Source: Rhodospira trueperi | GTDB taxonomy: Bacteria; Pseudomonadota; Alphaproteobacteria; Rhodospirillales; Rhodospirillaceae | Length of the DNA stretch: 64,000 nt | Reading direction: 5' to 3' | Assembly (NCBI RefSeq): GCF_900101965.1 | Contig: NZ_FNAP01000014.1 | Span: 1-64,000 of the forward strand | Shown: one piece after another, positions 1 to 9,181 of the stretch | How the letters are laid out: every line of letters starts with the position of its first letter | Position numbering within the stretch: the first letter of the stretch is position 1 | Translations under genes and position numbers: made by a program | Notes under the pieces: generated by a model | What the model was told of the DNA's origin: nothing | Databases searched by the model: none | Seen by the model: only the letters and a program-made list of their open reading frames with translations

Positions 1-1
1 G

Positions 2-178
2 GAGGATCAGTCGCGACTGCGACGGGGGCACGGCGCCCAGAACATGGCCCTCGTGCGCCGCTTCGCCTTCAATATCATCCGCGCCGGACGCGGCAAGCGA
101 TCCATCAAGACTACCCGCAAGGTCGCAGGCTGGGACCCCGCCGTCATTGCCCAGCTCATTGCAGACCCGGTTCATTAA
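2..178 (+). pseudogene. ISAs1-type transposase, C-terminal fragment (continues off the left edge)
   Basis: An open frame enters from the window edge and ends at TAA 176-178, giving 58 residues. The tail reads NMALVRRFAFNIIRA, then GKRSIKTTRKVAGWD, which is the characteristic C-terminus of ISAs1-family DDE transposases (N-L-A-L-L-R, then S-I-K-x-K-R-x-x-A-G-W-D). I cannot see whether the upstream catalytic part is intact, so this may be the end of a whole element rather than a relic. No terminal inverted repeat was identified after the stop. Confidence 0.75.
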
Positions 179-281
179 CCTGGACTCGTTGCCGTGCCGC
201 TGTGACGGTCGCGATTGTGTGTCCGGGCGCGGACGCATACAGTGGATCTCCTGGGGCAGAAGCCTTGTCGGAGTGTGGGCC

Positions 282-1058
282 ATGGGTGTCCGCGACACCT
301 GGATGTTGAAGATCGTGAGGATGGCGCCGAATTCGATGGCAGTGGGTCTGGTCGCCCTCCTGGTGGTGGCGGGCGTGCCGATGTGTGCTGGGGCGGAGGA
401 GGCCGACGCCGCTTCCGCCGGAGAGGATGGCCTGTCCCTGGTCGCCAATTTCGGAACACCGATCAACGCCATTGAGACCGGCGCCGCATGGCGCGACGGC
501 CCGGGGGCCGCGCCCGTGACCGCCGGTGTCCGCTATGGGCTGGACGGCTGGCTCGGCCTGGATGCGGGCATCGGCTTCAGGCCGGGTCTGCGCGACGCCA
601 CGGCTGGGTTGGGCGCGGCCAGCGCGGCGCCGGATGCGCCGGTCTCCGCGATGATGGGCGCCAGTGGGTTCGGAGCCGGCGTTTCGGCCCGCGTGGACAT
701 CAACGCCGCCACCGGACTGAGCCTGTGGGGCGCGCGGTCCACCCTGGGGGCCGGCTTCTCCGCCGGACACCTGGAGACACCGGCCGGTCTGTACCGGGAC
801 GGCGCCGGGGCCGCCGTGGCGGTCGCGCCGGTCACCGACTCGGGTGTGTCCTGGAGTGCCACGGCCGGCACGAACGTCAGCTTCGGCGCCGGCCTCAGCC
901 TGGATTTCGCCTATACCTACACCGGTCGTGGCGGGCTCGGGAACGCCGGGCACGGGGTCGAGCCCGGCTTGAGTCCGGGCGCGACGGCACCGTCTTCGCC
1001 CAACGCCGATGGAAGCGGCGACCATGGCATGGCGATGGGGTTGCGGCTGCGGTTCTGA
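282..1058 (+). CDS. Predicted small outer-membrane beta-barrel protein
   Basis: Product of 258 residues. ATG 282 is chosen because GGAG lies about 8 bases upstream; ATG 303 is the alternative. A basic start and a hydrophobic stretch (about residues 19-36) ending in an A-x-A type site suggest a signal peptide. The rest is rich in Gly, Ala and alternating polar/hydrophobic residues, and the chain ends in G-L-R-L-R-F; a terminal Phe is the usual C-terminal signature of outer-membrane barrels. No specific family was recognised. It lies between an IS fragment and rph with no operon partner. Confidence 0.6.
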   Translation: MGVRDTWMLKIVRMAPNSMAVGLVALLVVAGVPMCAGAEEADAASAGEDGLSLVANFGTPINAIETGAAWRDGPGAAPVTAGVRYGLDGWLGLDAGIGFRPGLRDATAGLGAASAAPDAPVSAMMGASGFGAGVSARVDINAATGLSLWGARSTLGAGFSAGHLETPAGLYRDGAGAAVAVAPVTDSGVSWSATAGTNVSFGAGLSLDFAYTYTGRGGLGNAGHGVEPGLSPGATAPSSPNADGSGDHGMAMGLRLRF

Positions 1059-1068
1059 CCGCCGGTCG

Positions 1069-1803
1069 TCAGGGTGTCTGGCCGGCGGCCTCCAGCGCAG
1101 CGGCCTGGAGCCGGCACAGATCGGCGATGCCCGCGCGGGCCAGCGCCATCAGGGCGTGAAACTCGGCCTCGGTGAAGGGCGTGGTCTCGGCCGTGCCCTG
1201 GATCTCCACCAGTCCGCCGCTGTCGGTCATGACGAAATTGGCGTCGGCCTGTGCGCCCGAGTCCTCGTCGTAGTCGAGGTCCAGGACCGGCGTGCCCTCC
1301 ACCAAGCCGCAAGAGACGGCCGCCACCTGCCCGATCAGCGGAATCGTTTTGATGGTGCCCCGATCCCGCAGTCGCCGCAGCGCCAGCGCCAGCGCCACAT
1401 ATCCGCCGGTGATGGCGGCGGTGCGAGTGCCGCCGTCGGCCTGGAGGACATCGCAATCCACCTTGATCTGCACCTCGCCCAGTGCCTCCAGGTCAGTGAC
1501 CGCCCGCAGGCTGCGCCCGATCAGGCGCTGGATTTCCTGAGTGCGGCCGGACTGCTTGCCGCGCGCCGCCTCCCGGTCGGTGCGGGTGTGGGTGGAGCGC
1601 GGCAACATGCCGTATTCCGCCGTCACCCAGCCCCGCCCGCCACCGCGCAACCAAGGCGGCACGCGGTCGTCCACGCTGGCCGTGCACAGCACATGGGTCT
1701 CCCCGAAGCGGGCCAGACAGGCGCCCTCGGCGTGCTTGTTGACCCCGGTTTCGAGGTGGACGGGGCGGCACTGGTCGGACCGGCGGCCGGATGGTCTGGG
1801 CAT
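1069..1803 (-). CDS. rph: Ribonuclease PH
   Basis: Phosphorolytic 3'-5' exoribonuclease that trims tRNA 3' ends; 244 residues, close to the usual 238-245. The start ATG (complement of 1801-1803) is preceded by AGGAGAG. N-terminal M-P-R-P-S-G-R, then the RNase PH core with the phosphate-binding [10 protein letters not shown] motif near the middle, and D-L-D-Y-x-E-D-S in the last third. In many alphaproteobacteria rph is divergent from hrcA; here the divergent neighbour is an unassigned helical protein instead. Confidence 0.95.
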   Translation of the reverse strand: MPRPSGRRSDQCRPVHLETGVNKHAEGACLARFGETHVLCTASVDDRVPPWLRGGGRGWVTAEYGMLPRSTHTRTDREAARGKQSGRTQEIQRLIGRSLRAVTDLEALGEVQIKVDCDVLQADGGTRTAAITGGYVALALALRRLRDRGTIKTIPLIGQVAAVSCGLVEGTPVLDLDYDEDSGAQADANFVMTDSGGLVEIQGTAETTPFTEAEFHALMALARAGIADLCRLQAAALEAAGQTP

Positions 1804-1996
1804 TTGGGACTCTCCTAGGCTGTGCGGGCCAGACCCTATCGCAGTTCCCGGCCGCGAGAAACCCGGCAGGTATGGGGGCGCATCACGCCATTTTCGCCGC
1901 AGGCTCTCCCCAAGCGGTCGCGCGTATTGTATAAGGATTGCGTAAGAAGGCCCTGCTTTCTTTTGCGCGTTTCCGATTCGGGCCTGGGAGATAGAC

Positions 1997-3058
1997 ATGG
2001 CGGAAACCTGGGGGCATTCAGACGAAAAGACCGTGAACCCCATCGAGGACGGGGATATGGACTCCCTGTTCGTTCTGCCGCTCTCGATCATCCCCCTGGA
2101 AACGCCGGCGTTGCGCCAGGCCAAGCTCATCAAGAACGCGCGCCTGCTCAGCGTGATCGAGATGTTCTCCGATGTTCAGACCGGCAGCGGTCAGGTGGAA
2201 ATCCGTGACCTGCCCAAGTTGATGAACTGGCCGGACGACAATATTCATCCCGATCACACGGTGCTGCGCAAACTGTCGACGCTGCACAGCTATGATGTGT
2301 TCTCGTTGCGTATCATGCTGCGCAAGACCGGTGTGACGGTGAACGACCAGAAGGCTTTGCAGCTTTCTCCCGAGAAGAACCAGGAACTGACCGAGTATAT
2401 GACCCAGTTCACACGCCCCTTGATCGCAGAGATTTATGGTGGTGACAATATCAAGGTCGATAGGTTCGAGGATGTGGTCAAGCTGTTCCGCGATCCCGAC
2501 GTAAAGCGGGCAAAGCACCGTCTGCAACAGATGGCCGACGCCTTGGGCATCGAGATCATGGGAGTGCCACAGTTCCTGGAAGACTACGGAGATATATTCC
2601 TTTCGCTTTCATACTACAAGCAGTGTCTCGATCAACTTTACCCATTGTTCGATGTGTTCATCAATTCCATGTACGAAATAAAACAGAACTACCAAATGCG
2701 GCAGGATCAGAACTTGATGAAATCGTGCGACATGATTGAGTCTACGATTAACGAATTGACAGCTGCCATCACGGGCCGGTTCGAGAATTTTGAACGATCC
2801 ACCAAGGCCATGTGGGACAACATCTCCGCCGAGCGATTCCAGAAGGTCAAGGACCTGATCCAGGCCTACCATGTCACCATCGGCGGCGTGCTGTGCGGTC
2901 TGACGGTGAAAATGAACGCCTGGGTGCGGCTGTTCCCGCGTCCCAGTTCCGGTGGGCCGGTCAAGCGCTCGGAATTCATCATGACCGATATCCGTCAGGG
3001 CCTGGACAACATCACCAAGATCGAGGACTCGGCGCCGATGATGGCCGCGCTGGCCTGA
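1997..3058 (+). CDS. Conserved helical protein of unknown function
   Basis: Product of 353 residues, start ATG with GGGAG seven bases upstream; an internal ATG 2059 (M-D-S-L-F-V-L-P-L) is an alternative. No signal peptide, membrane segment or metal motif. The chain is mostly alpha-helical, with a long amphipathic stretch at about residues 185-290 (repeated Y-x-x-C-L-D-x-L-Y, Q-x-x-M-R-Q-D-Q) that could form a coiled coil. From memory, similar sequences occur in Magnetospirillum and relatives without a known role. It is monocistronic, divergent from rph and convergent with suhB. Local base composition drops slightly at 2590-2760. Confidence 0.7.
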   Translation: MAETWGHSDEKTVNPIEDGDMDSLFVLPLSIIPLETPALRQAKLIKNARLLSVIEMFSDVQTGSGQVEIRDLPKLMNWPDDNIHPDHTVLRKLSTLHSYDVFSLRIMLRKTGVTVNDQKALQLSPEKNQELTEYMTQFTRPLIAEIYGGDNIKVDRFEDVVKLFRDPDVKRAKHRLQQMADALGIEIMGVPQFLEDYGDIFLSLSYYKQCLDQLYPLFDVFINSMYEIKQNYQMRQDQNLMKSCDMIESTINELTAAITGRFENFERSTKAMWDNISAERFQKVKDLIQAYHVTIGGVLCGLTVKMNAWVRLFPRPSSGGPVKRSEFIMTDIRQGLDNITKIEDSAPMMAALA

Positions 3059-3111
3059 TCCAGCCCCATGCAGCGGGGATGACGGACGGCGGTCATCCCG
3101 TCGGCGGAGAA

Positions 3112-3915
3112 TCACGCCGCTGCCGGCGGCGTGGCCACCATGTCCTTCAGCGCCGCGTGCAGGGTCTGGTTGGCGGCGAGGATGGTGCCCGAATGCACCG
3201 GGTCGGGCCCGCCGTCGATTTGGGTGACGAAGCCGCCCGCCTCGCGCACCAGGATCACACCCGCCGCGACATCCCAGGGATGCAGGTCACTTTCCCAGAA
3301 GCCGTCGAACCGTCCGGCGGCGGTGAAGGCGAGGTCCAGAGAGGCCACCCCCATGCGGCGGATGCCGGCGGAGACGGCCATGACGCGGCCCATCTGCTCC
3401 AGGAACGGCGCGTGCCCAGGCCGGCCGCGAAACGGGATGCCGGTGGCGAACAGCGAAATCCCGACGTCCTTGCGGGCCGAGACCCGCATCCGCCGGTCGT
3501 TCATGAAGGCGCCCTGTCCCTTCTCGGCCCAGTACAGTTCGTCGCTGATCGGGTTGAAGACGACCCCGGCGACGATCTCGCGGTCCTTTTCCAGGGCGAT
3601 GGAAATGGCGAAGTGCGGGATGCCGTGCAGGAAGTTGGTGGTGCCGTCGAGCGGATCGACGATCCAACGCCAGCGCGGGTCGCGGCCCTCCTCGGGTGCG
3701 CTTTCCTCCATCAGGAAGCCCCAGTCGGGCCGGGCCTTCTTCAACTCCGCCTTGATGGTCCGTTCGGCCTTCATGTCGGCGGTGGAGACGAAATCGCTCG
3801 GCCCCTTGACCGAGACCTGAAGTTGCTCGACCTCGCCGAAATCGCGCACGAGACCACGCGCCGCCTTCTGGGCGGCCTGAACCATCACATTGATGTTGGC
3901 GGAGCGGTGGGCCAT
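3112..3915 (-). CDS. suhB: Inositol-1-monophosphatase family protein
   Basis: Mg-dependent phosphatase of the IMPase superfamily, 267 residues, the family's usual length. Metal ligands are visible: E70-E71 (M-E-E-S) and the W-I-V-D-P-L-D-G-T-T-N-F signature with D87 and D90; a second W-D-x-A-A-G block near the C-terminus supplies the third Asp. It lies 14 bases downstream of efp on the same strand, so the two are probably cotranscribed. Besides inositol phosphate hydrolysis, SuhB proteins can act in rRNA antitermination; the sequence does not decide which role applies. Confidence 0.93.
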   Translation of the reverse strand: MAHRSANINVMVQAAQKAARGLVRDFGEVEQLQVSVKGPSDFVSTADMKAERTIKAELKKARPDWGFLMEESAPEEGRDPRWRWIVDPLDGTTNFLHGIPHFAISIALEKDREIVAGVVFNPISDELYWAEKGQGAFMNDRRMRVSARKDVGISLFATGIPFRGRPGHAPFLEQMGRVMAVSAGIRRMGVASLDLAFTAAGRFDGFWESDLHPWDVAAGVILVREAGGFVTQIDGGPDPVHSGTILAANQTLHAALKDMVATPPAAA

Positions 3916-3929
3916 GGGCCGGTCAGTCC

Positions 3930-4496
3930 TCAGTCCTTGGCCCGCTCGACGTAGGTGCTGTCCTCGGTGTTGACGACCACCCGGGTGCCGGCCTCGACGA
4001 ACGGCGGAATCATGATGCGCACGCCGTTCTCCAGGATGCCCGGCTTGTAGGACGCGGCCGCCGTCTGGCCCTTCACCACGGGATCGGCCTCGACCACCTC
4101 AAGCGTCACCTGCTGCGGGAGCTTGGCCGAGATCGGCGTACCTTCGATGAAGCTGACCTGCGCCTTCATGCCGTCCTGCAGGAACGGGGCCTGATCGCCC
4201 ATGGCGTCCTCGGGCAGCAGGAACTGGTCGAACGTTTCCTCGTCCATGAAGTGACAGCCGGTCTCGTCCTTGAACAGGTACTGGCAGTCGCGCTCGCGCA
4301 CGTCCAGGCGCTCCACCGTGTCGGCGGTGCGCCAGCGTTCGTTGGTCTTGTTGCCGCTGGCGATATCGCGCATCTCCACCTGGATGAAGGCGCCGCCCTT
4401 GCCCGGCTGGATGAGTTGGATTTTCAGCACCGACCACGTCTTGCCCTGGTGATCCAGGACCATGCCGGGCCGGATGGTGTTAGCGTTGATTTTCAT
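3930..4496 (-). CDS. efp: Translation elongation factor P
   Basis: EF-P relieves ribosome stalling at polyproline. 188 residues, start M-K-I-N-A-N-T-I-R-P. The modifiable loop reads P-G-K33-G-G-A-F, so the lysine that EpmA beta-lysylates is present. KOW-like N-terminal domain, then two OB folds ending in T-R-V-V-V-N-T-E-D-S-T-Y. The gene is divergent from epmA 102 bases away, a functional pairing. TolA in the same window has a very long Pro-rich spacer, the kind of product whose synthesis is expected to need EF-P. Confidence 0.97.
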   Translation of the reverse strand: MKINANTIRPGMVLDHQGKTWSVLKIQLIQPGKGGAFIQVEMRDIASGNKTNERWRTADTVERLDVRERDCQYLFKDETGCHFMDEETFDQFLLPEDAMGDQAPFLQDGMKAQVSFIEGTPISAKLPQQVTLEVVEADPVVKGQTAAASYKPGILENGVRIMIPPFVEAGTRVVVNTEDSTYVERAKD

Positions 4497-4598
4497 GTGG
4501 CCATTCCTTTGAATGCGGGCGGACCCTAGCAGGTTGCCCCGGTCCAGGCAACCGCTTGGCGGCCGCGCCGTAAGGCCCTGATGGTGAAGGAAAGTGCG

Positions 4599-5666
4599 AT
4601 GAACGAGGCGTCGTCCGCCCGCCCCTGGTGGCATCCCGACGCGCTGGCCGAGCGCCGTCCGGCACTGGCGGTGCGGGCCTGTGTGCTGGCGGCGACGCGG
4701 GGATTTTTCGCGGATCGCGGGTATCTGGAGGTAGAGACCCCCGCCCTTCAGGCCTCACCGGGGCTGGAGCCGCACCTGAAGGCCTTCGCCACCCGGTGGA
4801 CGCCGCCGGACGGGCGCCCGCCGGTCCCGTTCTTCCTGCACACCTCGCCCGAATTCGCCATGAAGAAGCTGCTGGCCGGCGGGCTGGAGCGTATCTTTCA
4901 GGTCGCGCGGGTTTATCGGGATGGCGAGCGCTCCGCCACCCACCACCCCGAATTCACCATGCTGGAATGGTACCGGGCCGGTGCGTCCTATACCGACCTG
5001 ATGGATGAGACCGAGGCCCTGGTCGCGTATTGCCAGGAGGCGGCGGGCGGGGATGCGCTGCGCTGGCACGGGCATCAGGCGGACGCCGCGCGCCCCTGGC
5101 GTCGGCTGTCGGTGGCCGAGGCCCTGGCCGAGTTCGCGGACGTGGATCTGATGGCCTGCCTGCCGCCACATCCGGACCCGGATCCCGACCCGGCGCCATT
5201 GGCGGCGGAGGCGCGGCGGCTCGGGCTGACCGTGGGAAAGGGCGACCGCTTCGACGACGTGTTCTTCCGCATCTTTCTGGCCTTCGTCGAGCCGCGCCTG
5301 GGGATCGGCGTGCCGTGCATCCTCTACGACTACCCGGTGTGCATGGCTGCCCTGTCACGTCCGAAGGCCGGGGACCCGCGCCTTGCCGAGCGGTTCGAGG
5401 TGTACGTGTGCGGGCTTGAACTCGCCAATGCCTTCGGCGAGTTGACGGACGCCATCGAACAGCGCGTCCGCTTCGAGGCTGACATGGACCTGAAGGAGCG
5501 CCTGTACGGTGAGCGCTATCCCATCGACGGGGACTTCCTCGCCGCCTTGGAAAGCGGCCTGCCCGAGTGCGCCGGCATCGCCCTGGGGCTCGACCGGCTG
5601 GTGATGCTGTGTGCTGGCGTGCGTCGCATCGAGGACGTGCTGTGGGCGCCGGTGGGGGAGACCTGA
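4599..5666 (+). CDS. epmA: EF-P lysine lysyltransferase EpmA (PoxA/GenX)
   Basis: Truncated class II lysyl-tRNA synthetase paralogue that attaches beta-lysine to EF-P. 355 residues from ATG 4599, preceded by AAGGAAAG; ATG 4581 is in frame but lacks this site. It has no N-terminal anticodon-binding domain, as expected for EpmA. Motif 2 reads F-Q-V-A-R-V-Y-R-D-G-E and motif 3 reads G-I-A-L-G-L-D-R-L. Divergent from efp. The aminomutase EpmB that makes beta-lysine is not in this window. Confidence 0.95.
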   Translation: MNEASSARPWWHPDALAERRPALAVRACVLAATRGFFADRGYLEVETPALQASPGLEPHLKAFATRWTPPDGRPPVPFFLHTSPEFAMKKLLAGGLERIFQVARVYRDGERSATHHPEFTMLEWYRAGASYTDLMDETEALVAYCQEAAGGDALRWHGHQADAARPWRRLSVAEALAEFADVDLMACLPPHPDPDPDPAPLAAEARRLGLTVGKGDRFDDVFFRIFLAFVEPRLGIGVPCILYDYPVCMAALSRPKAGDPRLAERFEVYVCGLELANAFGELTDAIEQRVRFEADMDLKERLYGERYPIDGDFLAALESGLPECAGIALGLDRLVMLCAGVRRIEDVLWAPVGET

Positions 5667-6053
5667 TCGGCGGGACAGCGGTCGTCGTCGGGCGCCCGGG
5701 TCCAACCGAAGGGGTTTCTTGGCTTGACGAAGCGGAAGTGGGCGGGCGTAACGAACTGTCGCGAGCACAGTATGCAGTTGTTACTTTCGGGCATTCGTGA
5801 AAAAACAACGGATAAAAACTTTGGATGCTTCGTGATTCTGTCCTATTATAGAATGGCGATGATTTGGAACGCGAGCGTTCCGGTTTTTGCCGATCCGGTG
5901 TTCCGTACCGCACCGGCCGCCCCACTGGACAAGGTGTCCGGGCCGAGTCACTCTTCGATAGGGCGGATCGCGAAGGGCCGGTTTCCCGCGTGTTCAGAGG
6001 TGGGCGTTGTCCCGGTTGAGGGCTGAAGGGTGATGGCTGAGGGGTAGGATCCT
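5667..6053. other. Intergenic region, no gene supported
   Basis: The 387 bases between epmA and the GGDEF/EAL gene. Bases 5770-5870 are clearly more AT-rich than the flanks and contain a TATTATAG stretch near 5844 that could be a -10 element for the downstream gene. No short reading frame with a ribosome site is convincing. The following gene has a TTG start with GGGGTAGGA just upstream. Confidence 0.4.
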
Positions 6054-9000
6054 TTGAATATCCTCCTGGTCGAAGACAATACGGCTTATGCCAGTCTCGT
6101 GACGGCGTTGCTGCGCGAGGACGGTCGTGATGTCTTCGATGTGGTCGTCGCCACCACTCTTGGGGCCGCGCGCGCGCGGCTGGGGGAGACGGTGTTCGAT
6201 GCCGTGGTGGTCGACCTGCTGCTGCCCGATTCCTCCGACCTCGCCACGCTGGACGGGGTGGTGGACGCGGCTCCCGACGTTCCGGTGATCGTGCTGACCG
6301 GGTCCGATGACGAGGACACCGCGGTCACTGCGGTCCGCCGTGGGGCTCAGGACTATCTCAGCAAGGATGGTCTGTCGGCCGACGGCCTCCGCCGCGCCAT
6401 CAGTTACGCCGTCGTCCGGCGGGAGACCATCAGCGTACTGGCCCAGGGCGGCGCGTTCCTGGAGGGGCTGGTCAACGCCGTGCGCGACGGCCTCGCCGCG
6501 CTGGAAACCGTTCGCGACGCCGACGGCGCCATCGTCGATTTCCGATTCCTGCTCGTCAATCCGGCGCTAACACAAGTGCTGGGACTCAAGGGCGGCGACA
6601 TCGTTCATCGCACCCTGGGGGACTTGGCCGACGACATCGGCTGGCCCGATCTGGTGGCCACGCTTGCGGATGTGGTCACCGACCGTGCGCCGGTCACGGT
6701 GGATCACTCGATCCTGCGCGCGGGTCGTGGTGACCTGTGGGTCCGGATGGGGGCCAGCCAGCTCGGCGACGGCGTGGCGATGTCCCTGACCGACATCAAC
6801 GAAAGCTATGAGCAACAGACGCGGGTCAGCCGCGCCCTGGAGCAGGCGGAGGCGGCGGATGCCGCGAAAACGCAGGTCCTACAGTCGATCAGCCACGACC
6901 TGAGAACACCCCTCAACAGCATCATCGGGTTCGCCGAGGTGATTCAGACCGAGGTGTTCGGCGCCCTGGAGAACGCGCACTACCGCGCGTATATCGACGA
7001 CATTGTCCGCTCCGGCCACGGCATGCTGGAAATCATCAACAAGCTGCTTGATCTCGGCCGGCTGAGCGAGATCGCGCGGGCGGACAAGACCTACCGCCAC
7101 CTCCTCGATCTGGCGCCGGATCTGATCTGCACCGTGCGCGAGAACCGCATCGAGATGATGAACGACGCCGGCGCGGCCATGCTGGGAGTGTGGCCGGCCG
7201 ACAGCATGATCGGCCGCGATTTCCGGCAATACATGCACGAGGACAGCCGTCCGCTTCTGGACGATGTCGATGCCCTCATGATCGGCGAACGCCGCCATGT
7301 GCCGGCCCGCCTGCTCGACATGCGCGGGCGCATCATCGACGTGGAAATCGCGGCGGTCCCCTACGATCCGGACGGGCCAGGGCAGACCTGCATGCTCGTT
7401 GCCCGCGACGTCAGTGAACGCCAGCGCGCCACCGAGGAGATCATCCAGCGCGAGGAGCGCCTGTCGCGCATCATGGACACCATGGTCGAGGCGCTGATCA
7501 TCATCGATACCGAGGGGATCATCGAGACCTTCAACGCGGCCGCCGAACAGATGTTCGAGTACGACGCCGCCGAGGTCATCGGCCAGCCCGTCTCCATCCT
7601 GATGCCGCCCGAGGCCGGCGACGCCCACCAGGACCACATCCGATCCTACTTGACCACCGGAAAGAGCGCCATTCTCGGAGCCGGCCGCGAGATCGAAGCG
7701 CGGCGCCGCGACGGCACCACGTTCCCGGCGGATCTGTCGGTGTCGGAACTCAAGATCGGCGGGCGCCATCTGTTCATCGGCATGATGCGCGACATCACCG
7801 AACGCAAGATCGCCGAACAGCGGCTGTTGTTCCTGGCCACGCGCAATCCGCTGACCGGCCTGCCCAACCGCGCCATGTTCCGTGATCGCCTGGAGGCCGC
7901 TATCTCACGCGCCGACGAGCGGGACACCATGATCGGCATCCTGTTCGTGGACCTCGACAACTTCAAGAACATCAACGACACGCTCGGGCATCCGTCGGGC
8001 GATCGGGTGTTGCAGATGGCGGGGCGGCGGTTGCAGGGGCATGTGCGTCCCGGCGATACGGTGTCCCACCAGAGCGGCGATGAATTCACCGTCATTCTGG
8101 AAAACGTGGGCGGCGAGGAGGATGTGGCCGAGATCGCCCGCCTCATGCTGGAGGACCTGTCCCGTCCCTTCGAACTGGACGGGCGGGAGATCTATACGTC
8201 CGGATCCATCGGCGTGGTGATCTATCCCTGCACCCGGGGCGGTATCTCCAACCTGCTGCGCAACGTGGATACGGCCGTCAACCACGCCAAGAAGAAGGGC
8301 CGCAACAACTTCCAGTTCTACACGGACAGCCTGTCGAACGACATGGTGCGCCGGCTGCAGGTCGAAACCGGCCTGCGGCGCGCGTTGGAGCGGGACGAGT
8401 TGTCGGTCGTCTATCAGCCCAAGGTCGACCTCGAAACCCGAATGGTGGTCGGGGCCGAAGCCCTGCTGCGCTGGCGCTCCACCGATCTGGGCGATGTCTC
8501 GCCGACCGAGTTCGTGCCCGTCGCCGAGGAAACCGGCCTTGTGGTGCCGATCGGTGAATGGGTGCTGCGGGCGGTCTGCAAGCAGATCAAGGCGTGGCTC
8601 GACGAGGGCCTGCCGCCGGTGCGGGTCGGCGTCAACCTGTCGGCGCGCCAGTTCCGGGACCAGGGCTTGGCCGAGACGATCAAGGGCATTCTGCGCGACA
8701 CCGGGGTTCAGGCCGACCTGCTCGACCTGGAACTGACGGAAAGCATGCTGATCGAGAACGCCAACGAGGCCATCGAGGCGCTGTGGTCGCTCAAGAACAT
8801 CGGCATCACGCTGTCCATCGACGATTTCGGCACCGGCTATTCCTCGCTGTCCTACCTCAAGCGGTTCCCCATCGACGCGCTGAAGATCGACCGGTCGTTC
8901 ATCATGGACATTCCGGCCAGCGAGGATGACATGGCCATCACCCAGGCCATCATCCGCATGGCCAGTTCACTGGGCCTGAAACTGGTCGCGGAGGGCATCG

Positions 9001-9173
9001 AGACCGAGGATCAGGCCGAATTCCTGCGCGTCAACAACTGCGAACTGGGTCAGGGGTATCTGTTCAGCCGGCCGATTGATCACAACAACATGGCGGCGCT
9101 GCTTGCCGACGGGTTCATGCCGCCCGAGGTCATCCTGGCCAAGCGCTCGGCCGTGGCCGCCCAGCGGGGCTAG
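6054..9173 (+). CDS. REC-PAS-HisKA-PAS-PAS-GGDEF-EAL signalling protein
   Basis: Hybrid cyclic-di-GMP enzyme of 1,039 residues, TTG start after GGGGTAGGA. Order: receiver domain (1-120, phospho-acceptor D54), PAS (about 140-255), a HisKA-like helix pair with S-H281-D-L-R-T-P-L-N (270-345), two PAS domains (345-475 and 475-595), GGDEF (about 610-770) and EAL (about 780-1030). The GGDEF signature is S674-G-D-E-F with an RxxD inhibitory site five residues before it. The EAL part keeps E802-A-L-L-R-W, N-L-S-A-R-Q-F, D-D-F-G-T-G-Y and E-G-I-E-T, so phosphodiesterase activity is expected. No HATPase domain follows HisKA, so it cannot autophosphorylate on its own. Confidence 0.93.
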   Translation: MNILLVEDNTAYASLVTALLREDGRDVFDVVVATTLGAARARLGETVFDAVVVDLLLPDSSDLATLDGVVDAAPDVPVIVLTGSDDEDTAVTAVRRGAQDYLSKDGLSADGLRRAISYAVVRRETISVLAQGGAFLEGLVNAVRDGLAALETVRDADGAIVDFRFLLVNPALTQVLGLKGGDIVHRTLGDLADDIGWPDLVATLADVVTDRAPVTVDHSILRAGRGDLWVRMGASQLGDGVAMSLTDINESYEQQTRVSRALEQAEAADAAKTQVLQSISHDLRTPLNSIIGFAEVIQTEVFGALENAHYRAYIDDIVRSGHGMLEIINKLLDLGRLSEIARADKTYRHLLDLAPDLICTVRENRIEMMNDAGAAMLGVWPADSMIGRDFRQYMHEDSRPLLDDVDALMIGERRHVPARLLDMRGRIIDVEIAAVPYDPDGPGQTCMLVARDVSERQRATEEIIQREERLSRIMDTMVEALIIIDTEGIIETFNAAAEQMFEYDAAEVIGQPVSILMPPEAGDAHQDHIRSYLTTGKSAILGAGREIEARRRDGTTFPADLSVSELKIGGRHLFIGMMRDITERKIAEQRLLFLATRNPLTGLPNRAMFRDRLEAAISRADERDTMIGILFVDLDNFKNINDTLGHPSGDRVLQMAGRRLQGHVRPGDTVSHQSGDEFTVILENVGGEEDVAEIARLMLEDLSRPFELDGREIYTSGSIGVVIYPCTRGGISNLLRNVDTAVNHAKKKGRNNFQFYTDSLSNDMVRRLQVETGLRRALERDELSVVYQPKVDLETRMVVGAEALLRWRSTDLGDVSPTEFVPVAEETGLVVPIGEWVLRAVCKQIKAWLDEGLPPVRVGVNLSARQFRDQGLAETIKGILRDTGVQADLLDLELTESMLIENANEAIEALWSLKNIGITLSIDDFGTGYSSLSYLKRFPIDALKIDRSFIMDIPASEDDMAITQAIIRMASSLGLKLVAEGIETEDQAEFLRVNNCELGQGYLFSRPIDHNNMAALLADGFMPPEVILAKRSAVAAQRG

Positions 9174-9181
9174 CCGGACCC

